From Actinacidiphila fildesensis (GTDB lineage Bacteria > Actinomycetota > Actinomycetes > Streptomycetales > Streptomycetaceae), in assembly GCF_042652185.1 (NCBI RefSeq), contig NZ_JBHSIX010000005.1: a stretch of 64,000 nt of DNA. The stretch is one strand, 5' to 3'. Within the stretch, counting starts at the first letter, position 1, and each line of letters begins with the position of its first letter. Both the position numbers and the translations under genes were made by a program. This document shows, piece after piece, positions 49,896-59,322 of this stretch. Below the pieces are notes generated by a model. That model was not told where the DNA came from. It searched no databases and saw only the letters and a program-made list of their open reading frames with translations.

Positions 49896-50210
49896 TTACG
49901 GCACCGGCTGCTGCTGGGTGACGGGGTGGATGCCGCCACCGCCGGTGCCGAGGCGGTCGATGTTGAGCTGTTCGATGACGCGGCCGGGGAAGAGGCGGGT
50001 CAGGGTGGCCTTGGCCGCGGTGTCCGCCGGGGTGTCGACGAACTGGCCGCTGATGACCGCCCCGTTGCCCACGTAGTAGTTGGCGAAGAAGGCGAGGAAC
50101 TCCGGGTTGGTGGAACAGCAGACCGTCACCGCATCCTGGCCGGACGGCGCCCACCACGGACCGGTCTCACTGCGCGCCGAGGCGTTCAACAGCCCCCGGA
50201 CCGAGACCAC
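49896..50210 (-). pseudogene. Agmatine deiminase C-terminal remnant
   Basis: Only about 80 recognisable residues remain: FLAFFANYYVGNGAVISGQF, then LTRLFPGRVIEQLNIDRLGT and GGGGIHPVTQQQPVP. This is the end of an agmatine deiminase (peptidyl-arginine deiminase family). The catalytic cysteine of GGGGIHCxTQQ is replaced by proline and the N-terminal three quarters are absent, so it is non-functional. Confidence 0.75.
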
Positions 50211-50388
50211 CGCATGACGTAGCCCACTGTGGGAGAGCTCTCTTCAGCGGCGGCTGCCGGCCGGCGGAATCCGGCCGCGAGGCCGGTTCCCGACGAGCGG
50301 TGCGAGCCCTGTTGTCTCGTTTCCACCGTCTCTGGTCCACGATCCTCCACTAGGGTGAAGATCCTTTTGAATTCTGGGAGTTGAACAG

Positions 50389-51459
50389 ATGCTTGCTGCC
50401 GTCTACCACGGTCAACGCGATGTGCGTGTCCAGGAATGGCCTGATCCTCAGTTACCGGCGGCAGGAGAACTCCAACTGGAGATTCTGCGGGCCAGCATCT
50501 GCGGTACCGACGTGGATGAGTTCGCTTCGGGTCCCCACCTGATCCCCCTCACCAAGCCGCATCCGGCGAGCCGTCATGTCGGTCCGCTCGTGCTGGGGCA
50601 CGAGATGGTCGGAAGGGTGGCGGCGGTGGGGGCGGAGGTCACCGGGTTCGCCGTCGGGGACGTGGTGGTCCCGGGTTCCGGCGTCTCCTGCGGGAACTGC
50701 CGGTGGTGTCATGCCGGCCGGACGAACCTCTGTTCAAGCTACTTCACCGTGGGACTGCACGTGGACGGCGGCCTCGCCGAGCGGGTGAACGTCCCTGCGC
50801 GCATCAGCCGGTCCGTCGGGAGCATGCCGGCCGACATCGCGATCATGGCTCAGCCGCTCGCCGTCGCACTGCACGCGGTGCGCGGCGCCGAGGCCAAGGC
50901 GGGTGCGCGCATCGCGGTGATCGGTCTGGGCGGGATCGGCTCGTTGGCGGTGGCTGCCTGCACCGCGCAGGGCATCGAGACGATAGCCGTCGACGTCTCG
51001 CCGGCCCGCTTGGACATCGCGAAGCGAAGTGGTGCCTCGGTGCTCATCGACGCGTCCCAGGAGGACGCCGCCGCCGCGATCAAGCGGGCCACCGGTGGCG
51101 ACGGCGCCGACATCGTGTTGGAGACGTCGGGTGTGCCCAAGGGGCTGGAGACTGCCATGAACGCGGTGAGCCGTGGCGGCCACATCCGCCTGGTCGGCCT
51201 GCACCGTGACCCCTCGCCCCTGAACCTGACCCGGCTGGTCCTCGACGAGATCCGGATCTCGACGTCGAAGGTACACATCTGCGATCAGGATCTGCCTGAG
51301 GCGCTGGCCCTGCTCAACGACCACCCGGAGATCGCGACCACGTCAATAGACGCGGTCATCGACCTCGAGGACGTCGTGACGGCCGGGCTGATGCGCATGG
51401 CCGCGGGCGAAGCAGACGGCAAGACCATCGTCAGGCTGCCGACCTCGGACCCGAGGTAG
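50389..51459 (+). CDS. Zinc-binding alcohol dehydrogenase (MDR)
   Basis: A 356-aa medium-chain dehydrogenase similar to butanediol, sorbitol or threonine dehydrogenases. Catalytic zinc region SICGTDVDEF and GHEMVGRVAAVG, structural zinc cysteines CGNCRWCHAGRTNLC, and NAD-binding AVIGLGGIGSLAVAA. Asp in IAVDVSPAR after the second strand suggests NAD rather than NADP. GGGAG lies ten bases before the ATG. It stands alone. The substrate cannot be read from sequence. Confidence 0.88.
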   Translation: MLAAVYHGQRDVRVQEWPDPQLPAAGELQLEILRASICGTDVDEFASGPHLIPLTKPHPASRHVGPLVLGHEMVGRVAAVGAEVTGFAVGDVVVPGSGVSCGNCRWCHAGRTNLCSSYFTVGLHVDGGLAERVNVPARISRSVGSMPADIAIMAQPLAVALHAVRGAEAKAGARIAVIGLGGIGSLAVAACTAQGIETIAVDVSPARLDIAKRSGASVLIDASQEDAAAAIKRATGGDGADIVLETSGVPKGLETAMNAVSRGGHIRLVGLHRDPSPLNLTRLVLDEIRISTSKVHICDQDLPEALALLNDHPEIATTSIDAVIDLEDVVTAGLMRMAAGEADGKTIVRLPTSDPR

Positions 51460-51617
51460 GCACGTTCGTCACGGGCAACCCCAGGGAAGCGGCCATGCGC
51501 TTGGAGGGTTGATCTCCCAGAACGCGCCGGAGCGCGACGGGCCCGCACTCTCAGTCCATGGGCAGAGTGCGGGCCCCGCGCAGTTGTGGTCACACGAGCA
51601 CGCCCGCCTCGTGACCA

Positions 51618-52286
51618 TCAGCCCAGACGCTGCTTCACCGTCGCCACATCGGGCCCGGCGTCGGCCGCCGGAATCTTCCAGCGGTAGGAGGCCTTGGTGG
51701 AGTCGGTGTAGACGAGTGTGCCGCCCTTGGCCTGCTCCGGGGTGAGATCGAAGATCTCGGCGCGGTTCTGCCGAGCTCCCGGCTCGATCCGGCCGAGGCT
51801 GTCGTACCCCGCGATGCTGACCTTGAAGGCGTTGCCCTTGCCCTCGGAGACGGTCTGGCCGTTCGAGCCGATCCACTGCCAGCCGGCGCCCGTGCCGTCC
51901 GTGGTCTCCTCGTCGGCCGCGTTCGCGGAGAGCGACGTGTCCAGGGTCGTGATGACGACGAAGGTGCCGTACCGCGAGGTCTGCCCGCCACCTGCCGTGG
52001 CATGGACGACGGTCGTCGGCATGATCTCCACGATGCCGACGAGCTTGGTCCCCACCGTCCGTTCCGGCGTTCCGAGCGCCTGCGCGGCGCTGCCGTTGCC
52101 GGTGTCGCCGCTGGGAGCGGTCGCGGTGCCGGTAGGACTGCCGGTGGCCGTCGGCAGCCCGGTGGTCGGCTGCCCGGCGGACGGTGTGCCCGTCGGCGTC
52201 GTGTGCGCGTCGCTGCCGGTCGTGCCATTGCACGCCGTCAGCGCGAGGCAGGCGGTGGCCGCCGTCGCGAGCAGGATCTTACGCAT
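51618..52286 (-). CDS. Lipoprotein
   Basis: A 222-aa lipoprotein. The signal peptide ATAATACLALTAC ends in a lipobox LTAC with Cys19 or so as lipidation site. A Thr/Pro/Gly/Ser-rich spacer runs to about residue 70, followed by a compact domain (VGTKLVGIVEIMPTTVVHAT, TFVVITTLDTSLSA, LVYTDSTKASYRWKIPA) resembling actinobacterial lipoproteins of DUF4352-like beta-sandwich type. Function unknown. GGGGGGACC precedes the ATG at 52286. Confidence 0.8.
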   Translation of the reverse strand: MRKILLATAATACLALTACNGTTGSDAHTTPTGTPSAGQPTTGLPTATGSPTGTATAPSGDTGNGSAAQALGTPERTVGTKLVGIVEIMPTTVVHATAGGGQTSRYGTFVVITTLDTSLSANAADEETTDGTGAGWQWIGSNGQTVSEGKGNAFKVSIAGYDSLGRIEPGARQNRAEIFDLTPEQAKGGTLVYTDSTKASYRWKIPAADAGPDVATVKQRLG

Positions 52287-52440
52287 GGTCCCCCCAAGGT
52301 GTTGATGCCTGCCCGAGAACGTACCGCGACCGCGGCACCGCACAGCGTGACGTCACGAACCTGGGTCCAACGGCGGACCGTTGTGACGAACCCCCGACAT
52401 CCGCACCGGATCGGTGGGCCCGGTCAGTAGTCCTTGAGGC

Positions 52441-55335
52441 TCAGGCTGTCGGCCACCCGCGGCCGTCACAAGCGACCCGGGTCATGAGACTCGCCAGGGC
52501 CGAGCGTGAAGGTACGGAGGTCTTGCGATAGATCGTCGACAGGTGGGTCTCGACGGTCCGGCGGCTGAGGTGGAGTTTGGTGGCGATGTTCTGGTTGCTC
52601 AGTCCCTCGGCCACCAATGCGGCGACTTCCAGCTCGCGTGCCGTGAGCTGGGCCAGCTCCGCGGGGACGTGCGGCGGGTCTTCCATCTGTGACCGGATCA
52701 ACTCGGCCAGGTCGGAGACCAACCGCGCCCCGCCTCCGGTGGCCACCCGCTCGGCGCGGCGAAGCATGGCGTCGGCACGAGGTCCGTGGCCGGTGACCTT
52801 CGCCGGCGAGGCCGCCCGCAACAAGGACACCACCTCCCAGAGAAGCCCATCGGTGTGAGCGTGTTCCTGGGCCGCCTCGTGGAACAGGCGCGAGGCAGCG
52901 CTGGTGTCGCCCCGCTGCTCGGCGATCGCGGCCCTGGCGCGCAACGCCGCCGCGCGTTGGCCCGCAAGCCCAATGTGGGCCGCCTCCTCCGCGGCCCGGG
53001 AGGCCCAGCTTGCCGCCTGGTCGAGGTCGCCTGTCGCGATGGCGGCATTGGTGAGGGTCTCCAGTTGGGCCGGGCGGAGCGAAGGTTGCAGCCGCAGAAG
53101 TCCGGGGCCGCCTCCCGCCCTCAGGATGGCTTCCGTCGAACGGTACGGATCGCCGGCCATGTACGCGGCCTGGCCGAGCATGCACCAGGCCAGTGACGCC
53201 CACCAGTTGCAGCCCGTGCCGGCCGCCGCCACCGCTTCCTCGGCGGTCGCCAGCGCCCGGTGATCGCCAAGGGGGCTCCCCACGAGGACGATCAGCGTCT
53301 TGGTGGACAACGTGAACGCCAGCAGGTCGCCGCTGCCGATGGCTCGCGCGACGGATTCGGCCTCCTCGGCGGCCTCCAGTGCCGATGGCAGTCGGCAGGT
53401 GCTCAGGTGCACGTAGGCCTTGCTCATCAACAGATGCGGCAGGACGTGGAGTTGTCCGGCGCGACGGGCGATGTCCAGTCCCCGCTCCGCGTGCCGTTCC
53501 GCCTCGGCGTACCGCTCCAGCAGGGCTTCCGCCCAGGCGAGCCACACCAGCGACTCGCACAGGTCGGTGAGACCGGGGTCGGTCAGGCCGTCCACGAGGC
53601 CTGCGGCTGCGTCGGCGAACCGCTCCGCGTCCCCGGTCCGGCCCTCGTACGCCTCCCCCAGCGCCGCGAGCCCGAGGACCCCGGCCTCGCCGGTGGTGTC
53701 GCCCTGGGAGCGAGCGGCGGCAAGAGTCCGCTCGATGTCCGCGCGTACGTCGGGATAGGAAACGGTCAGCAGCGCGGACATGCCCAGCGCCAGCCCCAGG
53801 GGGACCACCTGGCCGGGCGGAGGGCCGGGAGTGCGGGACAGCTCGTTGCGGAGCAGCGCGGTGGCCTCCGCCGAGTGACCCAGATGCCGTTCCATCATGG
53901 CGCACAAGGCGATGGCATCGGCGCGCAGGGCAGGGGTGCCGTCCCCTGACACGCTGATCAGTGCGTGCAGCAGATCCCGGCTCTGCCGCAGATTGCCGCT
54001 GATCCCCAGCGCCTTGGCTCGCGACAGCGTCAGCTCACCGCGCTGTCCGTCGAACTCAGGGGCTTCCGGCAGCATCTGCAGGACCACGTCCAGCAAATGG
54101 GCTGCCGTTGCCGGCGCCGTATCGGCGAACTGGACGGCCGCTTCACTCAGCACGGCAGCGGACGCCGGATCCCAGCCGTTGAGTGACCTCTCGACGTGAT
54201 GGGCGCGCTCGGCGGCGGAGGCACCGGTCCTGGCCAGCTCGTCCGCCGCTCGGCAGTGGATCTCGGTACGCAGCCGGGGGGCGGTGTTCTCATAGACCAG
54301 TGCCCGCAGCAGCGGGTGGCGCAGCGTCCACTTGTCGCCCGCTCCCCTCCGGAGCAGGTCGCGTCGGGCGAGTTCGGGGGTCGGGTCACCCGGCTCTTCG
54401 CGCCCGGAATGACCGATCGCCACACGCAGCATCGAAGAGGTCGCATGGTCGCCGAGCACGGCCACTGCCTCGATGACGAGGCGCTGCGGCCCCGTCAGCG
54501 CGGTCAGTTCATCCAGCAGTAAGGAGTCCAGCCCATTGGGTACTCCGGCCGCGTTGTCGTCCGGTACGTGGGGGTGGATCCGGGCGGTGACTCCCGGCAA
54601 TGACGCCCCGTTCCGGTACGCGTGGAGGAGGGCGTGCAGGTACAGCGGGTTTCCCTCACTGGCGGCATGCAGTTGCCTCGCATCGTCCTCAGGCAGGTCG
54701 GGGGCCAGTGCCGTGATGGACTCCCGTTCACCCAGCGGCCCGAGCGCCATGGGCAGCACGGCGCCGCTGTCGATTCCACGGGTGAGAGCGGCGGTCAAGG
54801 GGGTCGGAGTCTGCCGTTTCCGGTGCGCCAGGAGGAGCAGCACCGGGCCGTGCACCGGATGCCGGATCAGATGCTCCACCAGCTCCAAGGACGCGGGATC
54901 CGCCCAGTGAAGGTCGTCGAGCGCCACCACCAGCCCGTTCTCCCCGAGCCGTGCCAGCGCCCCGGCGACGGCGCGATACACGGAGAAGCGGTTGGATAAT
55001 CCCGCGTGTGACAGGGAGCCCCCCGCACCGCGGACACCCTGCAACAGCGGCGTCAGCGCCGCCACGAGTTCCTCGTCGAGCACCGTGGGATCGATGTCCG
55101 CGAACGCGTCCGTAAAGATCTGGAACGGTGTGTGTCGCTCGTACTCGGTGGCCCTGCCGCACAGCACGGTCAGCCCGCGCCGCCTGGCCCGCGCACACGC
55201 CTCGCCCAGGAGCCGACTCTTCCCGATACCGGCGTCCCCGGAGATGTCGACCACCCAGGGCCCCGCGTTCATCCCCAGGCCGTTGATGAGCGAGTCGAAC
55301 TGCTCCACCTCCGCGGACCTGCCGACCACCGTCAT
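52441..55335 (-). CDS. LAL-type LuxR regulator (AAA ATPase-TPR-HTH)
   Basis: A 964-aa large ATP-binding LuxR regulator. N-terminal AAA domain with GRSAEVEQF, P-loop GDAGIGKSRLL near residue 33 and Walker B LVVALDDLHWADPASLELV. A long TPR-like middle and a C-terminal LuxR helix-turn-helix (LTARELEVAALVAEGLSNQN, IATKLHLSRRTVETHLSTIY) complete it. LALs usually activate secondary-metabolite or maltose-type pathways. An in-frame GTG one codon upstream is an alternative start. The divergent gene is the secreted glycosidase, making it a possible target. Confidence 0.92.
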   Translation of the reverse strand: MTVVGRSAEVEQFDSLINGLGMNAGPWVVDISGDAGIGKSRLLGEACARARRRGLTVLCGRATEYERHTPFQIFTDAFADIDPTVLDEELVAALTPLLQGVRGAGGSLSHAGLSNRFSVYRAVAGALARLGENGLVVALDDLHWADPASLELVEHLIRHPVHGPVLLLLAHRKRQTPTPLTAALTRGIDSGAVLPMALGPLGERESITALAPDLPEDDARQLHAASEGNPLYLHALLHAYRNGASLPGVTARIHPHVPDDNAAGVPNGLDSLLLDELTALTGPQRLVIEAVAVLGDHATSSMLRVAIGHSGREEPGDPTPELARRDLLRRGAGDKWTLRHPLLRALVYENTAPRLRTEIHCRAADELARTGASAAERAHHVERSLNGWDPASAAVLSEAAVQFADTAPATAAHLLDVVLQMLPEAPEFDGQRGELTLSRAKALGISGNLRQSRDLLHALISVSGDGTPALRADAIALCAMMERHLGHSAEATALLRNELSRTPGPPPGQVVPLGLALGMSALLTVSYPDVRADIERTLAAARSQGDTTGEAGVLGLAALGEAYEGRTGDAERFADAAAGLVDGLTDPGLTDLCESLVWLAWAEALLERYAEAERHAERGLDIARRAGQLHVLPHLLMSKAYVHLSTCRLPSALEAAEEAESVARAIGSGDLLAFTLSTKTLIVLVGSPLGDHRALATAEEAVAAAGTGCNWWASLAWCMLGQAAYMAGDPYRSTEAILRAGGGPGLLRLQPSLRPAQLETLTNAAIATGDLDQAASWASRAAEEAAHIGLAGQRAAALRARAAIAEQRGDTSAASRLFHEAAQEHAHTDGLLWEVVSLLRAASPAKVTGHGPRADAMLRRAERVATGGGARLVSDLAELIRSQMEDPPHVPAELAQLTARELEVAALVAEGLSNQNIATKLHLSRRTVETHLSTIYRKTSVPSRSALASLMTRVACDGRGWPTA

Positions 55336-55716
55336 CACGCTCTCGCCCCGCTCGTCAGGCCCTGATGTGAACAGGCTACCCAGCGTTTCGGGGTCGCGGA
55401 GATCCGGTGACGGGCGCTGACGCGATGTCGAGCCTTGGGCCCCCGTCCCCGGCCGGGTCGCGGGCCGGTCGCGGGCCGGCGCACGAGCCCATGGTTCCCG
55501 CCGCCCGGCGACACCACGTCCGGCCCCGCCGCTCACTACGTAGTTTCACGGATGCCACGGACCGCGCCACAGACCAGACTTGAGGCGGTCACCACCTGAG
55601 TGACGACCATCAACCGTGGTGGACGCTGAGTTTGAGGTTTTGGGGCGAACTCACCACCCTCATCGACGGTGACGTCTCCGACTCAGCTCCGCCCGCAGAT
55701 CTGGAGACCCCGCATC
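55336..55716. promoter_or_regulatory. Divergent region between LAL regulator and glycosidase
   Basis: A 381-bp gap expected to hold both promoters. The short sequence TTTGAGGTTTTGGGGCG (about 55631) stands out as AT-rich. No gene or strong repeat is seen. Confidence 0.35.
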
Positions 55717-57576
55717 ATGCGTCCACGACGACCTTCTCGCCGCCCCTCCCCCTCCCTGGCCGGCCGTTCCGCGTTCGCGACTCTTGCGGGGGTGGGCGCT
55801 CTGCTGACGAGCTTCCTGGCCGTGCCGACCCCCAGCAGCGCCGTCGAACCCAGCAGCGCCGTCGCACCGAGCGACGTTGTCGCCAGCGACTGGATCGGCT
55901 TCGGTTACAACCAGGCCCCGCAGCCGCCGAACGGCACCACCTGGACCGCCGCCGACTGGAATCTGATGGTGTCCCGCACGGACTACATCAAGCCCGGCGT
56001 GGTGCGGGTGATGTTCAACCTGCCCTGGTTCTGGACGAGCACCGGCGGCTACGACTTCACCAACGACGCCTACCTGAGCGCCGAAAAGGTGATCAAACAC
56101 TACGTCGATGAGGGCATCCCCGTCGTCAGCGGGCTGTTCGGCGTCGACCCGCTGAACTACACGGATCCGGGCACCGCCACCATCGAGGCGACGCTGGTGA
56201 AGCACCTTCAGGTCGACGGTGCCGCACCGAAGTACTGGGTGGGCCTCAACGAGCCCAACGTCTCGACCGGACCGAAGTCGTACTCCTACCCGGACTGGGT
56301 GACCGCGACCACCAACCTGACCACCGCCTTCACCATCGCGGGGGTGAGCACCTCGAAGACCGTCGTCTCCGGTGCGGACACCGCCGAGGCCGGCATCTCC
56401 GCCTACAGCGGCGACCTGGGCCACCAGACCGCGAAGAGCTGCAACCCGGGCTGCAGTTCCGCACTGGTCTGGAAGCCGGCCGCGCTCAAGTCCTTCACGG
56501 CGCAGGTGTACGCCGCCAGCGCGACCGACACCGCCGTCACCTTCCAGACCTCGTCCGACGGGACCACCTGGAAGAGCCTGTCCGTTGCCGCACCGACGCC
56601 GGTGGCCACCGTCACCGGCCAGAACAGCGGCGGTATGTGGCAGTACACCTACACGGCCTCGGGCATCGCCAACGCCACATACCTGCGTCTGTCGGTCGCG
56701 TCCTCGACCCTGGATCACACGGTCGGCGGCATGGCGATCGCCGGCGCCGGCAGTGCCCTCAACGATCCGCTCAACGACCTGACGCAGACGCAGACCGCTC
56801 TGAACTCGGGCTCCTGGACCAACAGCAACTCGTGGTGGCTGCGCTCCGCGCAGAGCGGCCTGCTCGGCGCCAGTGAGGCGCACTTCTACGACCAGGAGCT
56901 GTACGGTGCGGCACCCGCGTACGTCGAGCCGGTGATGACCCGGGCGGTCGCTCAGCTCCGCGCGGCCACGCCCACCGGCACCCCGGTGCTGCTCGGCGAG
57001 ACAGGGATGAAGGCGGCCCAGAACCCGGACGGCAGCAAGAACTACGACTTCGCGCTGGACACGACGCAGCCGCTGCGCATGGCCGACCTGGCCGTGCAGG
57101 AGGCCCGAGCAGGGGTCGACGGCGCCGCCGCATGGTGCCTCGACGGCTACGCGGCCCAGACATACTGCGGCATGTGGGGACGCGGCACCGAAGACCCCAA
57201 CACGGTCTCGGCGCACTCGACCGCGCTCCGGCCCTGGTTCTACACCTGGAGTCTGCTGAGCCGCTACCTTCCCACCGGATCCACCATCCACGCCCCCGCC
57301 CAGCCGACCGGCGTGCGCGTCCTGGCCGCCCAACTGCCCACCGGCGCCTGGACCTTCGTCCTGGTCAATCGCACCGCCGACACGCAGACCGTCTCGCTCA
57401 ACGAACCGACCGGCACAGTCACCTTGGACAAGTACGTGTACACCAGCACTTCAGCGCCGACCGTCGACGCCAACGGCTTCCCCACCAAGGTCCGCACGCT
57501 GACCGCGGACTTCACGGGCGGTCACAACGTGACCGTCCCGGGCAACTCCGTCACCGTCTTCACCAACGGCTCCTGA
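55717..57576 (+). CDS. Secreted glycoside hydrolase
   Basis: A 619-aa exported protein. The signal peptide contains an arginine-rich n-region (MRPRRPSRRP) and a hydrophobic core ending near SFLAVPTPSSA. The catalytic part is a TIM-barrel glycosidase of clan A type (GH5/GH39-like): acid/base Glu in VGLNEPNVS near residue 190 and nucleophile Glu in VLLGETGM near residue 430. An inserted beta-sandwich around residues 255-345 (SSDGTTWKSL, ATYLRLSVAS) resembles F5/8-type carbohydrate-binding modules placed inside the barrel. The C-terminus is a small beta domain. Polysaccharide substrate unknown. The twin-arginine-like start may indicate Tat export. Confidence 0.75.
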   Translation: MRPRRPSRRPSPSLAGRSAFATLAGVGALLTSFLAVPTPSSAVEPSSAVAPSDVVASDWIGFGYNQAPQPPNGTTWTAADWNLMVSRTDYIKPGVVRVMFNLPWFWTSTGGYDFTNDAYLSAEKVIKHYVDEGIPVVSGLFGVDPLNYTDPGTATIEATLVKHLQVDGAAPKYWVGLNEPNVSTGPKSYSYPDWVTATTNLTTAFTIAGVSTSKTVVSGADTAEAGISAYSGDLGHQTAKSCNPGCSSALVWKPAALKSFTAQVYAASATDTAVTFQTSSDGTTWKSLSVAAPTPVATVTGQNSGGMWQYTYTASGIANATYLRLSVASSTLDHTVGGMAIAGAGSALNDPLNDLTQTQTALNSGSWTNSNSWWLRSAQSGLLGASEAHFYDQELYGAAPAYVEPVMTRAVAQLRAATPTGTPVLLGETGMKAAQNPDGSKNYDFALDTTQPLRMADLAVQEARAGVDGAAAWCLDGYAAQTYCGMWGRGTEDPNTVSAHSTALRPWFYTWSLLSRYLPTGSTIHAPAQPTGVRVLAAQLPTGAWTFVLVNRTADTQTVSLNEPTGTVTLDKYVYTSTSAPTVDANGFPTKVRTLTADFTGGHNVTVPGNSVTVFTNGS

Positions 57577-57624
57577 GCCCACACGACCGCGGTCGGCCGG
57601 ATGTCGTCCCGTCGTTGAGACAAG

Positions 57625-57682
57625 CAGTGGCCGTCCTCCACGCTTCGAGATGCCGGTAGCGAAGAGTGAGGGACGGCCACTG
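57625..57682. repeat. Long imperfect hairpin after the glycosidase gene
   Basis: CAGTGGCCGTCC at 57625 pairs with GGACGGCCACTG ending at 57682; further in, CTTCG pairs with CGAAG, so a roughly 23-bp imperfect stem with a 12-base loop forms. It is a likely terminator. The long well-matched ends also recall a small mobile repeat element. Confidence 0.6.
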
Positions 57683-57911
57683 TGTCGGGGCTTCCGGTTG
57701 TCGGGTCCCTCGCACTTCGCACGTCCCTGGATCACGCCCGCACCGTGGTGATCGCTTGGTACCCCTCGGCCGTACACCGACCCGACTCCCGACCCCGAAG
57801 GGCTCACGCCACTGGCCTTCGCCGAGGACTACGGACATGACCTCGCGGTCCGACGACTCAAAGGGACGATCACACGGGGATGCCGTACCACCGCGCACCG
57901 ATGCACGTGCC

Positions 57912-58037
57912 CTACTTGCCCGGGTCGTCCGCCCAGGCAATGAACCAGGAGGGCCCGTAGAGCAAGACCAGGACCAAGGCAGCGATCCCCGCCGTCAACA
58001 CGATGATCGCGATCTTCCATCGTCGTGACACGTCCAT
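57912..58037 (-). CDS. 41-aa single-helix membrane protein
   Basis: A very small protein: basic N-terminus MDVSRRWK, one hydrophobic helix IAIIVLTAGIAALVLVLLYG, then PSWFIAWADDPGK. GTGGAG lies directly before the ATG. Composition and codon bias (GC-rich third positions) support a real gene. Orientation with positive residues inside is expected. Family unknown to me; no partner gene is adjacent. Confidence 0.6.
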   Translation of the reverse strand: MDVSRRWKIAIIVLTAGIAALVLVLLYGPSWFIAWADDPGK

Positions 58038-58080
58038 CTCCACTCTCTGAGTGCCCATTGCGTGGTGGTGACTTCAGTCT

Positions 58081-59019
58081 ATGAAACATCCCCGTTTCAT
58101 CTCGGTGAGTTGGACCCGATGTGCAGCTGCGCAACTGCATCCGCAAGTCGAGGTCGGGGCAGTGCACGAACACTTCCAGCGATGCCCGCCATAACTCCGG
58201 CCGCAGGTCTGCCGCGAGGTCGACGCGCCGCTCAGCCGAGGACTTGCCGGGCGCCCAGGCCCGGACAGTAGCGAGCTCGCGGCCATGAGGCGGGCCGCCT
58301 GCTCATGGCGTACGGCGATCCCCGGATCGCTTACCGACCGGATCTGTTCTCTCGCCACGGAGACCGGCCTGTGGCTCATCCCTGGAAGCCTCTACGAGCG
58401 CGCCGAGGACGGCCACATCTACAACACCGCCCTCGCCGTCCCACCCGGCGGCGAGATCGTCGCCCGCTACCGCAAGGTCTTCCCCTGGCCGCCCTACGAA
58501 AGAGCAACGCCCGGACACGAGTTCACCGTCTTCGACATTCCCGGCACCGGCCGGGTGGGCCTGGCCATCTGCTACGACGGCTCCTTCCCGGAAACCATCC
58601 GCCAGCTCGCCTGGCTGGGAGCGGAGATCGCCATCCAGCCCACCCTGACCCCCACCCGCGACCGGGAGATGGAACTCGTCTGCGCCCGCGCCAACGCCTG
58701 GACCAACCAGGTCTACGTCATCAACGTCAACGTCTGCGACCCGGCCGGGGTCGGCACCAGCGCCGTCGTCGACCCGGAGGGCATCGTCCGCCAACAGGCC
58801 GGCTCCGGCGAGGAGATCCACGTCGACGTCCTCGACACTGTCACCGTCACCGTCACCGTCACCGTCACCGTCACCGTCACCAGGGTGCGCCGCTACGGCT
58901 CCGCCGGAATCAACCGACCCTGGAGCCGGCTCGCCCGATACGGAGAATCGATACATCTCCCGATGTACAGCGGCGGAACCTTCCGCACACCGGACAGGCT
59001 CAAGGGCGGGACCGCGTAA
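58081..59019 (+). pseudogene. Broken nitrilase-family hydrolase
   Basis: A carbon-nitrogen hydrolase with damage at its front. From 58081 the frame gives AAAQLHPQVEVGAVHEHFQRC, the usual first strand and helix, but then hits an in-frame TAA at 58192-58194. The region that should carry the catalytic Glu (FPE) is unrecognisable. From 58285 the frame is good: GLWLIPGSLYERAEDG, catalytic Lys in RYRKVFPW, catalytic Cys in GLAICYDGSFPE, and the C-terminal RVRRYGSAGINRPW. Without the Glu it cannot be active. Seven GTCACC units interrupt the C-terminal part. A GTCACC-free ancestor would read VLDTVTRVRRYG. Confidence 0.75.
58840..58881 (+). repeat. Hexanucleotide repeat (GTCACC)7
   Basis: Seven perfect tandem copies inside the nitrilase frame, encoding alternating Val-Thr. 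The reading frame is kept. Such a tract is typical of replication slippage. Confidence 0.95.
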
Positions 59020-59036
59020 CACCACGGTCGCGATGC

Positions 59037-59081
59037 CGATGCGTTCGGTCCTGCATCCCCCGCGCAGGACCGGACGCATCG
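59037..59081 (+). terminator. Terminator after the nitrilase pseudogene
   Basis: An 18-bp stem (CGATGCGTTCGGTCCTGC with its complement, one G-U pair) and a 9-base loop, 17 bp after the stop codon. Confidence 0.8.
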
Positions 59082-59322
59082 GGGGCTGATGTGCTGAGTG
59101 GATGTGGTCTGTCGTAGCTTCGCCGCAGCCTGACGAGTGCGCGCGCTACGCCAAGAGGAACGTCCCCGTGACCACAGCCAGGGGCGGGCCTCCTCTCCCC
59201 CGGTTCGAGCCGGTGGTCCTTTCGGACGGATGCCGACCCGGCAGGCACCCGCACGTCCTGACGGGTACCGCGGCGCCTGCCGCTGCGCCCCCGTGGGACG
59301 GGACACAACGGCAGGCCGGGGC

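Noticed and set aside
58840..58881. Possible regulatory or CRISPR repeat
   Set aside because: Contiguous hexamers inside a reading frame, no spacers.
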